Assembly: GCA_024231215.1 (NCBI GenBank)
Contig: JAAEQR010000072.1
Span: forward strand, 321,210-385,209
Length of the DNA: 64,000 nucleotides
Source of the DNA: PVC group bacterium
GTDB taxonomy: Bacteria; Omnitrophota; Gorgyraeia; B26-G9
Direction: 5' to 3'
Below the pieces are notes generated by a model. The model made no database searches. It was not told where the DNA came from and saw only the letters and a program-made list of their open reading frames with translations. This document shows positions 34,439 through 43,387 of this stretch, piece after piece (position 1 is the first letter of the stretch; every line of letters begins with the position of its first letter). A program made the position numbers and the translations under genes.

Positions 34439-34983
34439 AAATGATTAGAAAAAATATAATATTTTTAATATTGATTTGTGTGTTTGCAAATATTGTTTTT
34501 GCAGATCAGGATTATTATTCATTTTCTGCTATTTCTGCTAAAGGGTGGGAACGAGAGGTTATAGATAGTAAAGAAGTGATCACAGTAGATAGTTCTTTAG
34601 AAACAGGATACATAGATCTGGATGTTCCTCAAGATGGTAATTATCAATTATATATAAGTTTATTTCATGAATGGAGAGAATATACTCCTTTTATATATTT
34701 CGAAGTGGTTGATTGTAAAAAAAAGCGTTATTCCGGATATTTATTTTCAGAACCGCGTTGGTATTTTCTCCCGGGAGAAGGGCGTTGGGAAATTCGGGCT
34801 TCTAGCGCAGATCCTTTCTGGTTTCTGCATAAAGGAAAACTTAAAGTAAAGTTTTGGGTAGGAGCAAGAAACTCTTGTTGGGATAATAAAGAGACGGGAA
34901 TAGAAGGTAAAGTTGCGATAGACAGATTTATGCTTATCCCGGTAAATATGCATAATAAGGAGCAGCTTAGTCCTGAAGCATAA
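34435..34983 (+). CDS. Small secreted beta-rich protein, 182 aa
   Basis: The first 20 or so residues are a signal peptide (IIFLILICVFANIVFA, cleavage after FA). The mature 160 residues are rich in aromatic and charged residues in alternating strands, with no helices obvious and no known motif. It could be a carbohydrate-binding beta-sandwich. The start is TTG 34435 (overlapping TGA as TTGA, AGGA 6-9 nt upstream) or ATG 34441 two codons later. Position directly after the Tat-exported DUF362 protein suggests that the two are periplasmic partners. The family is not recognised. Confidence 0.6.
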   Translation: MKMIRKNIIFLILICVFANIVFADQDYYSFSAISAKGWEREVIDSKEVITVDSSLETGYIDLDVPQDGNYQLYISLFHEWREYTPFIYFEVVDCKKKRYSGYLFSEPRWYFLPGEGRWEIRASSADPFWFLHKGKLKVKFWVGARNSCWDNKETGIEGKVAIDRFMLIPVNMHNKEQLSPEA

Positions 34984-34998
34984 ATAAGAGAGCTGATA

Positions 34999-35985
34999 AT
35001 GGGGATTAATATATTTAAAAAATTAACATTGGTTAAACCTTTTCTCAAGGCAAAGTTTACTTCTTGCCAGATTCCTTTATTTGTGGGGTGGGACTTAACA
35101 TATAGATGTAATAGCAACTGTATCTATTGTCAAATTCCAGGGATGGATACAACAAATGAATTAACAACACAAGAGGTGATCAAAGGGATAGAGCAACTGT
35201 ATCAGTTAGGAACAAAGAGGATTCATTTTGGTGGAGGAGAAGTGTTATTGCGAGATGATCTTGACGAAATATTTCTAAGCTGTAAAGAAAAAGATATATC
35301 TTTTGCAATTCTCACGAATGGGATCTTATTTAAAGAAAAATTGGATGCAATAAGGCATGCGGATTTAGTGAAAATCAGTTTTGACGGACCGCAGCAGATA
35401 CACGATTCTTTGCGGGGTAAAGGGTTATATGATAAAGTTATCGAGGCAGTTAGTTTGGCCAAGGACAATAATATAAATATTGTATTTAATACTACACTTT
35501 CAACCGAAAATGTGGATTATGTAGATAATATTTTGGAGTTTGCTAAAACTCAAAAAGTTCCGGTAAAATTTCAATTGGTTAATGAATACTTGGCTGGGAC
35601 AAAAAATATAGAGTCGTTGAAGCTTTCAGGAAATCAGCAGAAAAGAGTAATGACTAAACTGATCTTATCAAAAAGAAAGAATAAATATATTGTTAATTCT
35701 AAGGCTGCATTGCAGTATATGTATGCGTATCCGGATGTGAAAAATATTCCCTGTGCGGCTGGTAAAATATATGTTCGTATTTCTGCGGAAGGTTATTTAT
35801 ATCCTTGTCAGATGATGAGAGAACATTATTCTCCGGATACGTACGTAAAAGGAGAAATTAAAAGTAGCTTCAATGCATTGCCGCAAGTAAAATGTAATCA
35901 TTGTTTATGTACTCCGACATTGGAGCTAAATCGTATCTATGCAATGAAGTTTAGTGCTTTATTTCTAGGACTGAAGAGTTTCTGA
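34999..35985 (+). CDS. Radical SAM protein with SPASM/twitch-like C-terminus, 328 aa
   Basis: CxxxCxxC is at C37, C41 and C44 (WDLTYRCNSNCIYC), followed by HFGGGEVLLRDDL and ISFDGPQQIHDSLRG. The C-terminus has CAAGKIYVRISAEGYLYPCQM and CNHCLC, typical of auxiliary-cluster domains. It is clearly paralogous to the gene at 51911: both share DGPQ..HDSLRG, the RDDL motif and a Leu-Asn/Tyr tail. This form resembles PqqE/HpnH-like peptide- or lipid-modifying radical SAM proteins, but no specific member is identified. Confidence 0.84.
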   Translation: MGINIFKKLTLVKPFLKAKFTSCQIPLFVGWDLTYRCNSNCIYCQIPGMDTTNELTTQEVIKGIEQLYQLGTKRIHFGGGEVLLRDDLDEIFLSCKEKDISFAILTNGILFKEKLDAIRHADLVKISFDGPQQIHDSLRGKGLYDKVIEAVSLAKDNNINIVFNTTLSTENVDYVDNILEFAKTQKVPVKFQLVNEYLAGTKNIESLKLSGNQQKRVMTKLILSKRKNKYIVNSKAALQYMYAYPDVKNIPCAAGKIYVRISAEGYLYPCQMMREHYSPDTYVKGEIKSSFNALPQVKCNHCLCTPTLELNRIYAMKFSALFLGLKSF

Positions 35986-35986
35986 T

Positions 35987-37543
35987 ATGAAGAAAATCAT
36001 TAATATATTGAGTTGTAAATATAATCTCTTGTTAACTGCGATTATTGGTTGTGGTTTGGGGTTAAGATTATTTGAATTAAGCTCGAAAAGCATTTGGTAT
36101 GATGAAGCTTGCAGCATTTCTTTTATTCAAAAGCCTTGGGGGACTATATTTTCTCATCGTTATTTGCTGCGGCCGGTCTATTTTTTGCTTTTGAAAGTCT
36201 GGTCGATAATTTTTGGTTGTAAAGAATTTGCGCTTAGATCTTTATCCGTAGTCTTTGGGATACTTTCGATATATTTGATGTATAAAGTAGGAAAAAAAAT
36301 ATTCGATAAAAATACGGGAATCATTGCTGCGTTTATTCTTGCATTATCCACATATCATATTATTCGTTCCCAACAAGCAAGATATTATACACTGTTGATG
36401 AGTCTTATTTTAGTTGCAGTATATTTATTTTGGCAGATACAGAATAAGGGGAAACTAAAACATTATATTTTATATGGGGTGAGCTTAGCGGTATTATTTT
36501 ATACTCATTGCTTTGCCGCTGCAGTATTTTTCTTATTCACAAATATCTTTTATTTGTTTCAAAAAAAGAAAACAAAAAGATGGTGGATTTGTCAAATTTT
36601 GATTCTAGTTTGTGCAGGTATGCTGTTAGTCCCGGCACAGAAATATTATTATTTAGAACAGAACGCGGACCAATATTGTCCGATGCAATATACTGGGATT
36701 TTGGTTGATATTGTTGAAGATATGAGTTATGGGAAGAGACTAAATCAAGGGGGGATTGGTTATTACGGTGCTGAAATAAGCTCAGTGCCCAGAAAAGGGC
36801 TTTTCTATTTATTTATTTTAATTTTACTGTATGGAGTATATGGATTTTTTTATAATAAAAGAAAAAAAATAATAGCTATTAAACTATCTTTTGTTATTTT
36901 ATGGTTGATTGTTCCAATAACAGTATTTATTTTTGCTAATATCTTTCTACCCATTAGCAAGTGGAGTAAGGCTGTAATTATTGTGTTACCGGCGTTTTAT
37001 CTTATAATTGCTTTACTAATTGGAAAGATGTCCCGGTTGTGGAGATTTTTTGTTGTAGCATTGATAGTAATATTTTCTATTCCGGCATTAACATGTTACT
37101 ATTTCCCGGGAGAGGGTGATTCCTGGCGTGAAATCGCAGGTTCTGTAAAGTCACAGGTTGCTTCTGGTGAGGCAATAGTTATTTTTCCTATACAGAGTTT
37201 AGCTCAATATCTTTATTATCATAACTATAACGCAGATAAGGCGTTAAGCGCTGTATCTCCGGGCGGTGCGATGCGGGGGAAATTGATAAAAGGCCAATGG
37301 ATCTCTGATTTTCAGTTAGAAGGTAACTATTTTGTTGGGATAGAAAGAGGAAGAGCCGATACCTTTATTTCCGGCAGAGAGCAGGTTAACAGTAAATTCA
37401 AAGGTATTTGGTTTATTATTAATCCGTATTGGGTTGATAATAAAGAAGCTCAGGATTTATTGGAGTATTTCAAGAGGTGGTTTTCTTTGGATTATAAAAG
37501 AGAATATCCTTGGGATGCAGTTGAGGTTTATCATTATAAATAG
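35987..37543 (+). CDS. GT39/ArnT-family glycosyltransferase, 518 aa
   Basis: This is the clearest GT39 member in the window. The first periplasmic loop reads SSKSIWYDEACSISFI, with the D39-E40 pair typical of this family (W.DE..S). The protein has about eleven helices to residue 370, then a soluble C-terminal domain. A motif with HIIRSQQARYYTLLMSL in helix 4-5 is also family-like. It starts 1 bp after the radical SAM stop. It should transfer a sugar from a polyprenyl-phosphate donor on the periplasmic side; the ArnC/DPM-type GT2 enzymes in the cluster could supply that donor. Confidence 0.85.
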   Translation: MKKIINILSCKYNLLLTAIIGCGLGLRLFELSSKSIWYDEACSISFIQKPWGTIFSHRYLLRPVYFLLLKVWSIIFGCKEFALRSLSVVFGILSIYLMYKVGKKIFDKNTGIIAAFILALSTYHIIRSQQARYYTLLMSLILVAVYLFWQIQNKGKLKHYILYGVSLAVLFYTHCFAAAVFFLFTNIFYLFQKKKTKRWWICQILILVCAGMLLVPAQKYYYLEQNADQYCPMQYTGILVDIVEDMSYGKRLNQGGIGYYGAEISSVPRKGLFYLFILILLYGVYGFFYNKRKKIIAIKLSFVILWLIVPITVFIFANIFLPISKWSKAVIIVLPAFYLIIALLIGKMSRLWRFFVVALIVIFSIPALTCYYFPGEGDSWREIAGSVKSQVASGEAIVIFPIQSLAQYLYYHNYNADKALSAVSPGGAMRGKLIKGQWISDFQLEGNYFVGIERGRADTFISGREQVNSKFKGIWFIINPYWVDNKEAQDLLEYFKRWFSLDYKREYPWDAVEVYHYK

Positions 37544-37554
37544 GGTATGCAGTG

Positions 37555-39180
37555 ATGGGAAAAAAGAAAAAAATAATTAAAATAATTGTTATTCTTTTTG
37601 CGGTATTGATAGCAGTAAATGCTCAATCTTATTTTTTATTTAATAAGTATTCAGCCCAAGAAGATATACGGGAAACTGTAATTTGGATGTCTCATTTAAG
37701 AGATAATGGACTTTTTAAAGATAACTTGTATCTTCCATTTTTAATGTGGAAAAATCCAATAGGAATAAAAGCTTTTTATTATATAACCGGACAGTTTTTT
37801 GATCCCTTGACTGTGGTGAAATTCCTTCCGTTAGTTTTAAGTGCGATTTTAGCTTTATATGGTTTTAAGCTGGGGTGTTTATTGAGAAACTACAAGGCTG
37901 GAATTATCATGGCTTGTTTGCTTATTTTTACGGCTTGGTGGCATAAAGCACATACATTTTTCGATGCGGGGCCATGGTTTTGTGATGGCGGAGCCGGTGA
38001 TTTTTATCCTGTAATTCTGATAATCTTTCTCTTTTATTTTTTAAAGGATGATTTTTCAAAATCGTTTTTAGTAATGATTGCTGCGGTTTTATTTTATCCT
38101 CCAGGTTATTTGATTTTATGTCTAATGTATATGTTTTCTTTGATTAAATTTACTGATTGCAGGTTGGTGCTAGAGAAGCACAAGTGGAAATGGGGATATT
38201 TTTTAGGATCTTTTTTAGTGGCTGTGTGCTTTATAATTCCTAAATATGTTTATCCTGCTATAGGATTAGGTTCTTTGGTAAAACGACAGCAAATGATTCA
38301 AATGAGGGAATTTCTCCCGGGAGGAAGAACCCCCTTTTTTTACGAGAGTATTTATGAGCAAATAGCTAATTTTAAGAGTGGGTTAGGATTAAATTCCCCG
38401 GTTATAATCTTAATTTTTATTTCATTAGTAATTTTAATAATACTGAGAAAAAAGGCATTTAATTTACCGAGACAAATATGGGAATTCTTAGGCTCCAGCT
38501 TGTTTTTATTTGTCCTGGCAAATATCTTGATTTTAAAATTATATGAGCCGTCAAGGTATATGCGTTACTCATTGCCGATTTTTTTGATTATTTTTGTGAG
38601 TGTGAATTTGGATAGAATTATTGAATATGCTTTTAAGAAGAGAAGTCTTAGGCTGACGGTATATTTTTTAGTTTTTCTTGTAATGCTTTTTGTTTATTGC
38701 CCGAATCTACAGAGCTATCATAGATTTAAACCGGATGAAACTGTTGATGGACAATTGTATGAATTTCTTTTAAGTAAAGATAAGGATTCTTTAGTAGCTG
38801 CACATCCGGATATTATGGATAATATTGTAGTGTTCTCAAGGCGTAAAGGCCTGATAATGCAGGAATTGGCATATCCGTATCATAGAGATTATTATGAACA
38901 AGTAAAGGTTAGGACTTATGATTTTTTTAAAGCGTATTATTCTGCTTCGGGGAATGAAATTATAAATTTATGTGATAAATATAAAATAGATTATGTTGTG
39001 TTTTATAAAAAACATTTTTCAAAGCAGTACTTAACTAAGGGGGATTATTATCTTGCACCATTCAATGGATATATTAAAAACCTGATCAATGAAAATTGCT
39101 CAGGAGATTATGCATTTTTAAAATTACCTAGGGGAAAAATTGTATTTGCTGACGAAAAGTATATGGTTTTTGGTCGTTAA
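37555..39180 (+). CDS. Polytopic GT-C-like membrane protein with soluble C-terminal domain, 541 aa
   Basis: About ten to eleven hydrophobic helices span residues 8-380, then a soluble domain of about 150 residues. The domain contains AAHPDIMDNIVVFSRRKGL and YKIDYVVF. The first loop has SAQEDIRETV with acidic residues at 36-37 in the GT-C position. It is paralogous to the gene at 41464, which shares a HP..MDNI.FF..R segment and a C-terminal [VI]FADEKYMV-type ending. GTG at 37552 immediately precedes the ATG at 37555 and either could be used. GT-C activity is likely from topology; the family is weakly supported. Confidence 0.68.
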   Translation: MGKKKKIIKIIVILFAVLIAVNAQSYFLFNKYSAQEDIRETVIWMSHLRDNGLFKDNLYLPFLMWKNPIGIKAFYYITGQFFDPLTVVKFLPLVLSAILALYGFKLGCLLRNYKAGIIMACLLIFTAWWHKAHTFFDAGPWFCDGGAGDFYPVILIIFLFYFLKDDFSKSFLVMIAAVLFYPPGYLILCLMYMFSLIKFTDCRLVLEKHKWKWGYFLGSFLVAVCFIIPKYVYPAIGLGSLVKRQQMIQMREFLPGGRTPFFYESIYEQIANFKSGLGLNSPVIILIFISLVILIILRKKAFNLPRQIWEFLGSSLFLFVLANILILKLYEPSRYMRYSLPIFLIIFVSVNLDRIIEYAFKKRSLRLTVYFLVFLVMLFVYCPNLQSYHRFKPDETVDGQLYEFLLSKDKDSLVAAHPDIMDNIVVFSRRKGLIMQELAYPYHRDYYEQVKVRTYDFFKAYYSASGNEIINLCDKYKIDYVVFYKKHFSKQYLTKGDYYLAPFNGYIKNLINENCSGDYAFLKLPRGKIVFADEKYMVFGR

Positions 39181-39216
39181 AACAAAATCAGGAATAAAAT
39201 CTTTTGGAGTTATATT

Positions 39217-39969
39217 GTGAATAAAAAAAGTATAGCCATAATGCAGCCGGGATATATGCCGTGGCTTGGTTTTTTTGATTTGATGCATAAAGCTGATTTA
39301 TTTGTTTTTTTGGATGATGTGCAGTATACGAAAAGGGATTGGAGAAGTAGAAATAGGATCAGGACAGAGGAAGGATGGCAGTGGCTTAGTGTTCCGGTGT
39401 TTTCTAAAAATAGATATAAGCAGTTGATAAAAGATGTAACTATAAATAATACAATAAATTGGCGAAGGAAACATCTTAACGCTTTAGAGCTTAATTATCA
39501 TAAGGCAGAGTTTTTTAATAATTATTATTCTGGGATTAAGGATATTATCTCGCAGCAGTGGGATAGTCTTTGCGGGTTAAATATAAACATGATTAAGCTT
39601 ATTGCTGATGTTCTGGGGATTGAAACCCCATATATTTTATCCTCGGAGTTGAATATTAAAGCAGCGAAATCCAGAAGAGTATTGGAGATATGTAAGGAAT
39701 TAAATGCAGATGAATTATATGATAGTGAGGCTGCTGCGGGTTTCTTAGACACTTCTTTGTTTGAAAAAGAGAATATAAAGGTCGAATTTCAGAAGTATAA
39801 GCATCCTGTGTATGCCCAGCTATATAGTCCGTTTTATGCATATATGACAACACTTGATTTATTGTTTAATTGTGGGGAAAATAGTTTAAAAGTTATAGAA
39901 CAGGGTAGTGAATATTACCAGATGAGAAAGATGCAAAATGAAGATTGCTTTTGTGAGCGGTCCGTTTGA
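39217..39969 (+). CDS. WbqC-like family protein, 250 aa
   Basis: The start IAIMQPGYMPWLGFFDLM, then FVFLDDVQYTKRDWRSRNRI and the following EGWQWLSVPV, are strongly characteristic of the WbqC family. These proteins occur in O-antigen and capsule loci and have been proposed to help form or transfer amide-linked amino acids or related substituents on sugars; the reaction is not established. The GTG start at 39217 has GGAG 7-10 nt upstream. The 3' end overlaps the next radical SAM gene by 32 bp. Length is normal for the family. Confidence 0.87.
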   Translation: MNKKSIAIMQPGYMPWLGFFDLMHKADLFVFLDDVQYTKRDWRSRNRIRTEEGWQWLSVPVFSKNRYKQLIKDVTINNTINWRRKHLNALELNYHKAEFFNNYYSGIKDIISQQWDSLCGLNINMIKLIADVLGIETPYILSSELNIKAAKSRRVLEICKELNADELYDSEAAAGFLDTSLFEKENIKVEFQKYKHPVYAQLYSPFYAYMTTLDLLFNCGENSLKVIEQGSEYYQMRKMQNEDCFCERSV

Positions 39970-41464
39970 AAGTTTAGGACTGGAATATCTATCAGCGGTG
40001 CTAAAGGCAGACGGACATCAGACAAAACTTTTTATGGAACCGTGTATTTTGCGTGATGACGGAGTTTTTTTGCAAAATGATCGTTTGCATAATATTTTTG
40101 ATTGCAGTGATTACCTCGTGAATGAATTGATTAAGTATCAACCAGCGGTTATTGGAATGTCGGTAGTTACTGATTATTATCAATTATTTTTAACAATTGC
40201 TCGGAAGATAAAAAAAGAACTAAATGTGCCGATAGTTTTAGGAGGGGTTCACCCCAGCGCTGTTCCGGAAGAGGTGTTAAAAGAAGACGTAGTTGATTAT
40301 ATTTGTGTAGGTGAAGGAGAGCATGCTTTTCTGGACTTAGTTAGCAGGATGAAACAAGAGACGAGGACAGATAATATCGATAATATTTGGCTTGCGGATG
40401 GACGGGGGATTATAAAAAACAAATTGCGTAATCTAGTGGATGACTTAGATGCGTTACCTTTTCCGGATAAGGACTTATATTATCGTGAGAGCAACTTTTT
40501 TAGATATACATATTCATGTATGACGAGTCGAGGATGTTTTTATAATTGCCCGTATTGTTTCAACAATTATTGGAAAAAACTGTATTCAAATAAGGGAGGG
40601 TATTTCCGCAGGAGAAGTATTGATAATGTGATTGAAGAGTTAAGCCAGGGGATGCAAGGAAAAAAGTATACGAATGTTAGATTCTGTGATGATATCTTTA
40701 ATCATGAAAAAGATTGGCTTAATAAATTTTTCGATTTATATACAAAAGAGATCAAGAAGTCTTTTGACTGCCAATTATGGCTTAAAGCGGTAGATACTGA
40801 TCTAGCGAAGATACTTAAAAACGCTGGTTGTTATTTAGTAGAATTAGGGGTGCAGTCATTTTCAGAAGGAGTGAGGACTGCAGTTTTAGACAGACGTTAT
40901 AGTAATCGAGATATAGAGACGGCAATAGATTCTTTAAAATCCCAGGGGATAAGGGTGAGTTGCGATAATATCTATGGTATACCGGGAGAAAATCATATAC
41001 ACATAAAGGCGGCGTTAAAGTTTTATTTAAAGAAAGATGTTTCAGCGGCTTTTTACGGGTTGCGTTTTTATCCTAAAACAAAGATGATTGATATTGCAAA
41101 AGAAGAACAATTACTTAATGATGAAGACGTAAACGCTATAAATTCCGGCAAGGGAGCATCTCTTTTTACTTTTGGCGGTGATAGTTTGAATAGCGGTTTT
41201 TTAAAGATTCATAGGGTGCTTTTCTTAAATAATTTTTTACCAAGTAAGCTGATTTTAAAAAAAATTGATTTTTTATTCAATTTGCCAACACCGTCGATGA
41301 TTATTATTCAGTTGCAGAAAGTTTTCTTTCTTTTAAAATCTCGTCCTCTTAAGATAGCTGGGGAGAGGGTAAAGATTCGTCTACATCTTTATGTGCAATA
41401 TAGTTTTTTGAAATTAAAACATATTATTAGTAAAAAGATTGAAAAATATAGGATAAGAAATTAA
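39938..41464 (+). CDS. B12-binding-domain radical SAM protein, paralogue A, 508 aa
   Basis: The N-terminal cobalamin-type domain has SLGLEYLSAVLKADGHQTKL, LGGVHPSAVPEE and CVGEGEHAFLDL. The radical SAM core has C200, C204 and C207 (TSRGCFYNCPYC). The paralogues at 48258 and 49739 share LGIEYLSAYLK..GH, GG[IV]HP[TS]..PEE and RRRS/RCRS...VI.EL. The C-terminal 120 residues are basic and partly hydrophobic, suggesting peripheral membrane association. It overlaps WbqC by 32 bp and its TAA overlaps the next ATG. It most resembles HpnJ-like enzymes; the substrate is unknown. Confidence 0.85.
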   Translation: MKIAFVSGPFESLGLEYLSAVLKADGHQTKLFMEPCILRDDGVFLQNDRLHNIFDCSDYLVNELIKYQPAVIGMSVVTDYYQLFLTIARKIKKELNVPIVLGGVHPSAVPEEVLKEDVVDYICVGEGEHAFLDLVSRMKQETRTDNIDNIWLADGRGIIKNKLRNLVDDLDALPFPDKDLYYRESNFFRYTYSCMTSRGCFYNCPYCFNNYWKKLYSNKGGYFRRRSIDNVIEELSQGMQGKKYTNVRFCDDIFNHEKDWLNKFFDLYTKEIKKSFDCQLWLKAVDTDLAKILKNAGCYLVELGVQSFSEGVRTAVLDRRYSNRDIETAIDSLKSQGIRVSCDNIYGIPGENHIHIKAALKFYLKKDVSAAFYGLRFYPKTKMIDIAKEEQLLNDEDVNAINSGKGASLFTFGGDSLNSGFLKIHRVLFLNNFLPSKLILKKIDFLFNLPTPSMIIIQLQKVFFLLKSRPLKIAGERVKIRLHLYVQYSFLKLKHIISKKIEKYRIRN

Positions 41465-43293
41465 TGAAGAACTCTAAATGGCTATTGTTAGCAATAATTG
41501 TTACCTTATTATTGGTAGGCTTTGAATTTTATTCGGCTATTTTTAGTGGATATTATATCAGCGGTGACAATAGAAGCGAGTATTTCCCTTTATATTCGTT
41601 TTATGATCAGGCATTATTTTCGGAAATGCCTGAAAAGGATATTTTGTTTAGTTATCTGCCGTTAGGTTTTATTGGTTTATGTTATGTCTTGAGTAAAATC
41701 ATATCACTTTATGCGATAACAATTTTTCTTCCATTCCTTTTTTCGCTCATTATTGTATTTTTCTTCTTTCGGATAACCCGGTTTTTTTCCGATAAAGGCT
41801 GGATAAGATTTCTGTTTAGTTTTATTTTTATGCTAATGTTTTTAAGTTCCGATTTGGGCAGGGGAGGGACATTAAAATCACTAGGCTTATGTTTTATTCT
41901 GGCTTTTTTATATTATTTCCTAAAGCGTGAACGTATAAAAGCTTATTTTGTTACGATATTATCGTGTTGGTTTTATCCGCTAGTACTAGGCATATGTGTC
42001 GGAGCTGCAGTTTTAGATGTCATCTGCAACACATTTCAAGACAAAGAAAAGAAACGTAAATTGGTAATTAATTTCTTAATCTTTATTGTTATTTTATTTT
42101 TCAACCTGATACCGGTAATAAAAAGTCATGTTTTCTTTCCTTTTTCAGAGAAGAGCGTGACCCATTTCACACAGGAAGAAATACAAAATATGCCTGAATT
42201 TGGTCCCGAAGGTGCTTTTAAGCCGACTAATCGGTTGAATCGGGAGATTGGTTATATTTTTTCCCTGAATTTTTTATATGATCAACTTTTATATATAGAC
42301 AGATATGATTATGAGAAGATTTTGATTTGGCCGTTATTTTTATTCATATTAGCTGTTTTTCTGGCTATATTGAAAAAAAAGCAAAAATTTGATTTCAATA
42401 GTTCTATTGTAAGGAAAAAAATATTTATTTTAGCAGGACTTACTTGTGTATTTTTTTGTTCTTTAACTATGCACGCTAAAGTCGTAGAAGTATACGGTGC
42501 TTTGGTTTGGCTGCTTTTGTCTGTGCTGTTGATTTTTTTAATTCTTTTGGGCCGGCGTGTTGTTTTCGATCTTCCGAGAAAATTATGGTATGTGCTGGTA
42601 GCTTCTGTTGGTATGTTTATTTTCATATATTGTATGCCGTATGACATTGTAATCGTTCTTCATCTGCCGACCAGGCAGCTGGCTCTTTGTATGCCTGTAT
42701 TTTTGGTTTTAACCTGTTGTCATAGTTTCGACAGAATGAATTACAGCCGAGCCTTGGGGCCGAATTTGAAAAATATAACAATGATCGCAGGGGTGCTTTT
42801 ATTATCTACCTATCTTGTCAATTATGATTCGCATTTAAGACATGCTAAGGATGAAAAGCTTTATCAATATCTAGAAACGCTGCCTAAGGATATTCTGGTG
42901 GCAGGGCATCCTGAACAGATGGATAACATATTATTTTTTGGCAAGAGAGAGGTTTTAAGCTGTTTGGAATTCACCCCTTATTATGGGAAAAAATACTGGC
43001 CGTTTTATAAAGAACGTATGTTTGATAGTTACAATGCATTGTATTCACAGGATTATGGGGATTTTAGAGAATTTTGTCGTAAATATAAGGATAGAAATAT
43101 ATATTTCGTAATTGATAAGTTTTACTTAAGTGATACTTATTTGGATGGGCCGATTTATTATGAACCGTTTGCTAGCTACATCCGGAGTATAGCGCAAGAC
43201 AGGAACTTTTTTCTAGAATGTATTTCTGAAGATAAAATATTGTTTGATGATAATAACGTTTTCGTAGTCCATTGTCAGGATTTTTTGCAGTAG
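41464..43293 (+). CDS. Polytopic GT-C-like membrane protein with soluble C-terminal domain, 609 aa
   Basis: This is the paralogue of the gene at 37555, with ten to twelve helices to residue 445 and a soluble domain of about 160 residues. GYYISGDNRSEYFPLYSFYD in the first loop provides the acidic D35, and AGHPEQMDNILFFGKREVL in the soluble part matches the paralogue. DRMNYSRALG lies between helices. The start overlaps the preceding stop as TAATG. About 94 bp separate its stop from the next gene, one of the few real gaps in the cluster. It is likely a GT-C glycosyltransferase; the family is not certain. Confidence 0.68.
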   Translation: MKNSKWLLLAIIVTLLLVGFEFYSAIFSGYYISGDNRSEYFPLYSFYDQALFSEMPEKDILFSYLPLGFIGLCYVLSKIISLYAITIFLPFLFSLIIVFFFFRITRFFSDKGWIRFLFSFIFMLMFLSSDLGRGGTLKSLGLCFILAFLYYFLKRERIKAYFVTILSCWFYPLVLGICVGAAVLDVICNTFQDKEKKRKLVINFLIFIVILFFNLIPVIKSHVFFPFSEKSVTHFTQEEIQNMPEFGPEGAFKPTNRLNREIGYIFSLNFLYDQLLYIDRYDYEKILIWPLFLFILAVFLAILKKKQKFDFNSSIVRKKIFILAGLTCVFFCSLTMHAKVVEVYGALVWLLLSVLLIFLILLGRRVVFDLPRKLWYVLVASVGMFIFIYCMPYDIVIVLHLPTRQLALCMPVFLVLTCCHSFDRMNYSRALGPNLKNITMIAGVLLLSTYLVNYDSHLRHAKDEKLYQYLETLPKDILVAGHPEQMDNILFFGKREVLSCLEFTPYYGKKYWPFYKERMFDSYNALYSQDYGDFREFCRKYKDRNIYFVIDKFYLSDTYLDGPIYYEPFASYIRSIAQDRNFFLECISEDKILFDDNNVFVVHCQDFLQ

Positions 43294-43326
43294 TTTGTAG
43301 AGAACTTCTCTGTTTAGACGATAATA

Positions 43327-43335
43327 TGATATATT
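43327..43335 (+). promoter_or_regulatory. Possible extended -10 promoter inside the cluster
   Basis: TGATATATT at 43327-43335 fits an extended -10 (TGn plus TATATT). No good -35 box lies 16-18 bp upstream. It is in the 94-bp gap after 43293, and transcription would start about 45 nt before the ATG at 43388. It may provide internal initiation, but the AT-rich background makes a chance match likely. Confidence 0.3.
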
Positions 43336-43387
43336 AAGATTATTTGCAGAATGAAGATAGCAACAAAAAAGGAGTTTTACCACGAGA

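Noticed and set aside
34728-35117. Minus-strand ORF of 129 codons
   Set aside because: Shadow spanning two plus-strand genes with signal peptide and radical SAM motif; composition is not coding-like.
43301-43313. Short hairpin AGAGAACTTCTCT as a terminator
   Set aside because: Stem is only 5-6 bp and no T-tract follows.
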